Positions 46,376 to 49,510 of a DNA stretch of 49,510 bases are shown here, in pieces; the first letter of the stretch is position 1; each line of letters starts with the position of its first letter. Below the pieces are notes generated by a model. It saw nothing but the letters and a program-made list of their open reading frames with translations. It did no database searches and was not told the origin of the DNA. The translations under genes were made by a program, and so were the position numbers. This DNA is from an uncultured Oscillospiraceae bacterium (lineage in GTDB: Bacteria > Bacillota > Clostridia > Oscillospirales > Oscillospiraceae). Where the stretch lies: NCBI GenBank assembly GCA_947588605.1, contig CANPYK010000015.1, positions 1 through 49,510 of the forward strand, in the 5' to 3' direction.

Positions 46376-47089
46376 ATGAACATCTCATTGGAAGAAAAGC
46401 TGATGTATAGGGTCATGAAGGCGCTATATGACAGCGGAATCCCCATCAGCTTTAAGGGGTCAATGGTATTGAAAGCCTGTTTGATGGATGCGGGTTTTTT
46501 GGAAGAAACGCGACACACGGTTGATATTGACGCGAACTGGAACTCAGATACACCTCCTTCTGCAGAACAAATGGTTAAATCTTTGCAGGATGCCCTGAAC
46601 GACGGTGGAATAGCCCTGACTGTAAGCCTATACAGGATGTACGGGGAAGGGCGTTCAGCCGGTTTTGAGCTGGCAGATAAGTCTACCGAAGAAATACTTT
46701 TTTCTATGGACATTGATGTTAATCGGCCTGTGCCGCCAACAAAAATCTATGAGGTGGACGGGTTTCGGTTTCGCGGGGTTGTCCCTGATCAAATGATTGC
46801 GGATAAGGTCGCTGTAGTTTCTACCGATAAAGTGTTCCGCAGGATAAAAGATGTCGTAGACTTATATTATATGTCAAAAACCTTCAAATTTGACAAAAAC
46901 AGTATACTGCGGACATTGGCAGGAAACGGAAGGGACTTGGGGGATTTTCACGGCTTTCTCCATAGGATAGACGAGTTGAGACACTCTTATGAAAAATTCC
47001 GCTTCAATGGGGATGTAGAAAAGCCCCCGTTCGAGACAGTTTACTTTGATGTGAAATCATATATCGAAGATGTGCTTCCTGAGAAGTGA
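46376..47089 (+). CDS. AbiEii-like nucleotidyltransferase toxin
   Basis: This 237-residue protein is a nucleotidyltransferase of the AbiEii/AbiGii toxin family (PF08843 type). FKGSMVLKACL at about 26-36 corresponds to the glycine-rich nucleotide-binding part, TVDIDANW (D50, D52) is the catalytic DxD, and PDQMIADKVAVVSTDKVFRR leading to KDVVDLYYM is the conserved C-terminal helix. Relatives inactivate tRNAs or other RNAs by adding nucleotides and cause abortive infection. It follows an XRE gene rather than the more usual AbiEi winged-helix antitoxin. AAGGTACGTCA precedes the ATG. Confidence 0.82.
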   Translation: MNISLEEKLMYRVMKALYDSGIPISFKGSMVLKACLMDAGFLEETRHTVDIDANWNSDTPPSAEQMVKSLQDALNDGGIALTVSLYRMYGEGRSAGFELADKSTEEILFSMDIDVNRPVPPTKIYEVDGFRFRGVVPDQMIADKVAVVSTDKVFRRIKDVVDLYYMSKTFKFDKNSILRTLAGNGRDLGDFHGFLHRIDELRHSYEKFRFNGDVEKPPFETVYFDVKSYIEDVLPEK

Positions 47090-47230
47090 AATAGAGATTC
47101 GAGAAAAAGATAGTTGTTGTCACTTACTTCAATACATTATTGCTATGGCAGGACAAATTGGATAAATGCGAGAAATCGAGAAGTATGTCAAACTGACGCC
47201 GCTCAAATAATACTTCTCGTGCGAGAAGGT

Positions 47231-47482
47231 ATGTTTCATAAGGCAATCGACTTCAGGTTTCTGGACGGGACAGCCATGTCTGTGACGTTTGAGGATGGGG
47301 CCGACAAAAGATATGATATGCGGACGCTGTTTTCCAAATATACGCAGATCAAGGCTCTGGAGAATCGGTTTCTGTTCCTCTCCGGCAGGCTCATGGGGTC
47401 TTACGATATCTGCTGGAACGACGGCCTGGATATCGAGGCGGAAACCGTTGGCCTTGAAAGCGTTCAGCACCATATAAATTGA
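47231..47482 (+). CDS. DUF2442-like small protein
   Basis: This 83-residue protein resembles DUF2442: MFHKAIDFRFLDGTAMSVTF, DMRTLFSKY and WNDGLDIEAETV. DUF2442 proteins often accompany DUF4160 as toxin-antitoxin candidates, but no DUF4160 gene is seen here. The binding site GAGAAGG is too close to the ATG, so the start is uncertain. Confidence 0.65.
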   Translation: MFHKAIDFRFLDGTAMSVTFEDGADKRYDMRTLFSKYTQIKALENRFLFLSGRLMGSYDICWNDGLDIEAETVGLESVQHHIN

Positions 47483-47520
47483 AATTCCAGCTTCGGCTGA
47501 ATGAGAAAGGAAGATATACA

Positions 47521-47718
47521 ATGGATAAATTTGTCCCTTATGAAAAGCTCTCCAAAAAGAGAAAGCGGGAACTGGATTTGAAGCGGCGGAACACCTGGCC
47601 CATCAGTCCGGTTACCCGCAAACCGGACGACCCGAAAGCCTACAACAGAAGAAAAACGCAGAAATGGAGATTTGATGATCCCGTTTCTGCGATTTTACTT
47701 TATAAGCGGTTTTCTTGA
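47521..47718 (+). CDS. Small basic island protein
   Basis: This 65-residue, very basic protein (YEKLSKKRKRELDLKRRNTW; NRRKTQKW) has AAGGAAG about 9 nt upstream. Similar short Lys/Arg-rich proteins with a VTRKP..PKAYNR motif are frequent in Clostridia mobile islands. Nucleic-acid binding is plausible; function is unknown. It follows the DUF2442-like gene by 38 nt. Confidence 0.6.
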   Translation: MDKFVPYEKLSKKRKRELDLKRRNTWPISPVTRKPDDPKAYNRRKTQKWRFDDPVSAILLYKRFS

Positions 47719-47726
47719 TTGCGAAT

Positions 47727-47741
47727 ACACTCGCCGAGTGT
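47727..47741. promoter_or_regulatory. Second ACACTC-N3-GAGTGT operator-like site
   Basis: A perfect 6-3-6 inverted repeat of the same type as the one in the toxin-antitoxin promoter, about 110 nt upstream of the 86-residue gene. TTGATT lies just before it. Confidence 0.5.
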
Positions 47742-47769
47742 GGCGTATGGGACTTTCAACAATGAAAAA

Positions 47770-47817
47770 ACGATATACTGAGCCGGGGCTTTCGGAAATG
47801 AGAGCCCCGGCTTTTTC
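47770..47817 (+). terminator. Terminator, copy 2 of a repeated module
   Basis: AGCCGGGGCT/AGCCCCGGCT stem (47781-47790/47803-47812) with a TTTTT tail. Its first 24 bp nearly match 45603-45626. Confidence 0.85.
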
Positions 47818-47837
47818 TGTATGTGGGAGGTGATGAA

Positions 47838-48098
47838 ATGTATGAGGACAATTATTTCGCGGATTCCGGCGTGGAATATGACGGCATGGAACCGGGAGAG
47901 GAGCTTGACATTAAGTTCAGGCCCTACGTGCCGGACTATGCGCCCCCGGTAGCGCCGGAGAAGCCGGAGGCGCACATAAACGAGTGGTGCGACGGCTGTC
48001 CCTACCCCGCCCACGGCTTCGTCTGCTGGAGCCGGGATGGGGACTGCCTGAGACAACGAGTTTCAAGGATAAATCACAGAAAAAAGGAGGGCGTGTAA
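47838..48098 (+). CDS. Small acidic protein with Cys motif
   Basis: This 86-residue protein has an acidic N-terminus and four cysteines in WCDGCPYPAHGFVCWSRDGD plus one following, which could bind a metal. GGGAGG lies about 7 nt upstream. Its stop is 1 nt from the ArdA-like start, so it is co-translated with it. Function unknown. Confidence 0.6.
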   Translation: MYEDNYFADSGVEYDGMEPGEELDIKFRPYVPDYAPPVAPEKPEAHINEWCDGCPYPAHGFVCWSRDGDCLRQRVSRINHRKKEGV

Positions 48099-48099
48099 T

Positions 48100-49284
48100 A
48101 TGGCGCAGGTTTTGTTAAGCAACAATGAGGGAATCGTCGGCGTGGCGGTGGTCACGCTGCCCATCCCGGACAGGGAATATTCCAAAACCATCAATGGCCT
48201 CCGGGAGCTGGGCATCGGGGACGTGAGAGCGCGGGACTGCTACGTGGACCAAATCACGGACGCCCCGCCCGTGTTGGACTGTCTGGAGGGACAGACGGTC
48301 AACATCGACGAGCTGGACTTCCTGCTCCGCTCTATTGACCGCTATACCGATGATGAACTGGCCGAATTTCAGGCGGTGGCGGCGAAGCGTGAGATCACGG
48401 ACATTGAGAATCTCATCAATCTGAGCTTCTGCTCCGAGAGAGCCACGGTCATCACCAACTTTGACGATTTGGATGTTGTGGGCCGGCGGCACTACATGAC
48501 CATGCAGGGCGGAGGCTGTTCAACGGAGGATTACGCAAAACTGAACGGCGTGGGTATTGCCCGTGGGCTTATTGCCAGCGGCGAAGGCGCCGTTACCCCC
48601 TACGGAGTGGTCTATGAGAACGGCCTTCAGCTTGAACCGCTCTACACGGGGCGGAACTTCCCCGCCTACGCCGACAATTCCTACTTGATAGAATTGGAGC
48701 TGGCGCCGGCCTCGGACAGCCCGGAGGAAGGAAGCCCCGCCGTTATCTTCCTGCCCATGCCGGAGGAACGTCTGGAACGGATCGTCAGGAGAGCGGGATA
48801 CGGTTCCGCAGCCGAAGCGAGCATACAAACATGGTGCAGCGACCTTCCGGAAGCGGTGAATCAGGCGATGTACATCCCGCAGGAGGATCTGCGGACGCTC
48901 AACAGCCTGTGTGAAAAGGTGGCGGAAATGAGCGATGAACAGCGGAAAACCCTTGCCGCCGCGGTGCGCTACGCACAGCCGCAGGGTGTGTACCAGGTGA
49001 ACAGGGTCGCGGAGGAGCTGGCGCAGTTTGAATTCACGCCTGGTGTCAGCACTCCGGAGGAGTACGGTAGATGCCTGATTCAGAAGTCCACTCAGTATGA
49101 CCCGGAGCTGGAGGACTTCTACGACTACGAAAAATACGGCCAGAGCCGTGTGGAGAGCGAGAAGGGGCAGTTCCTCGCCGGCGGGTACGTCCGCTTTAAG
49201 GGGGACATCTCCATGGAGGAGCTTCTGATGGAGCCGCCCTCCCCCGGCCCGGAACAGGGCGGTATGCAGATGATGGGGTTTTGA
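48100..49284 (+). CDS. ArdA-like antirestriction protein
   Basis: This 394-residue protein resembles the long ArdA-type antirestriction proteins of Clostridia conjugative elements: NIDELDFLLRSIDRYTDDEL, EFQAVAAKREITDIENLINL, and later SLCEKVAEMSDEQRKTLAAA. It is markedly acidic, as expected for a DNA mimic that blocks type I restriction enzymes. ArdA-like segments occur near residues 65-130 and again at about 285-350. AAAGGAGG precedes the ATG. It would protect an incoming element from restriction. The middle part is not recognised. Confidence 0.75.
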   Translation: MAQVLLSNNEGIVGVAVVTLPIPDREYSKTINGLRELGIGDVRARDCYVDQITDAPPVLDCLEGQTVNIDELDFLLRSIDRYTDDELAEFQAVAAKREITDIENLINLSFCSERATVITNFDDLDVVGRRHYMTMQGGGCSTEDYAKLNGVGIARGLIASGEGAVTPYGVVYENGLQLEPLYTGRNFPAYADNSYLIELELAPASDSPEEGSPAVIFLPMPEERLERIVRRAGYGSAAEASIQTWCSDLPEAVNQAMYIPQEDLRTLNSLCEKVAEMSDEQRKTLAAAVRYAQPQGVYQVNRVAEELAQFEFTPGVSTPEEYGRCLIQKSTQYDPELEDFYDYEKYGQSRVESEKGQFLAGGYVRFKGDISMEELLMEPPSPGPEQGGMQMMGF

Positions 49285-49356
49285 AAAACCTTCGTGGACA
49301 TTTGCGGAAACACGCGGTATGCTGTGTGCTTACCACAGGGGAAAGGAGGAAAAGAA

Positions 49357-49510
49357 ATGTACGTTGACGCATGGAAGGCAGCCTTTGAGCGAGCCGAGCT
49401 TCAGGGAAAGCCCGTGCTGTTCACCCCAAACCGTGTCCTGCCGGATACCGTGCCGGAGAAGTGGTTTCGCTATGAGCTTCGCGGTCGTGGCCGGGATTTT
49501 GAGGTGCCCC
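49357..49510 (+). CDS. Island protein, 5' part only (LPD28-like)
   Basis: An ATG with GGAAAGGAGG upstream begins MYVDAWKAAFERAELQGKPV and continues LFTPNRVLPDTVPEKWFRYE to the window end. The phrase VLFT-N-R-TVPEKW-YELRG resembles LPD28-type domains of large mobile-element proteins. The rest lies beyond the window. Confidence 0.55.
   Translation, partial: MYVDAWKAAFERAELQGKPVLFTPNRVLPDTVPEKWFRYELRGRGRDFEVP

Overview
The window looks like chromosome of a high-GC gut Clostridia member of the Oscillospiraceae/Ruminococcaceae type (Flavonifractor, Intestinimonas or Oscillibacter relatives). This rests on a Clostridia gene set (ppdK, secA with a C-terminal SEC-C zinc motif, metY, NCS2 purine permease, pgeF, cdd), strong AGGAGG ribosome binding sites, GTG/TTG starts and sigma-A promoters. 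No rRNA gene, complete tRNA gene or CRISPR array is visible. The genus is an inference.

Layout. (1) 102-5007, minus strand: a mobile-element type operon running from a 33-residue hydrophobic peptide through DUF932, a YqaJ nuclease/recombinase and a Cys-cluster protein to a zinc-ribbon amidoligase and a class II glutamine amidotransferase. (2) 5110-10190: a lower-GC insert whose edges are broken mobile-element genes (recombinase, TnpV, mobilization) and whose cargo is an HTH regulator overlapping a 1053-residue single-chain restriction-modification enzyme. (3) 10243-16408: a membrane protein, an operon of zinc-ribbon proteins (one degenerate), and an XRE regulator divergent from that operon across a promoter that reads both ways. 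(4) 16494-21725: a direct repeat brackets a four-gene minus-strand operon of XRE-HD hydrolase, unknown protein, PHP phosphoesterase and PD-(D/E)XK nuclease. This is the best candidate here for an undescribed nucleotide-linked system. (5) 21785-40642: mostly core genes: an AAA_14/DUF4143 ATPase; the operon secA-pgeF-lipoprotein-cdd; a trigger-factor-like lipoprotein; ppdK; a low-GC two-gene insert with an HD phosphohydrolase; a purine phosphoribosyltransferase opposite an NCS2 permease; a parS-like site inside a 48-bp palindrome; metY; and a guanylate-kinase-like protein. (6) 40771-43414: wreckage of an integrative conjugative element made of an IS3 fragment, a DUF1016 fragment, a primase fragment, a group II intron tail, a VirD4 fragment and an integrase with an internal deletion. 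It ends in the 3' part of a tRNA-Ser(CGA) gene that acts as an att core. (7) 43838-49510: a second island with a double-HTH protein, an XRE/AbiEii toxin-antitoxin pair, small proteins and an ArdA-like antirestriction protein, running off the window.

The core genes cover protein export and folding, pyruvate/PEP interconversion, purine salvage and sulfur amino acid synthesis. The accessory blocks carry restriction, antirestriction, toxin-antitoxin and probable defence functions, each with traces of mobile DNA at its edges. All assignments come from reading motifs; no database search was possible.
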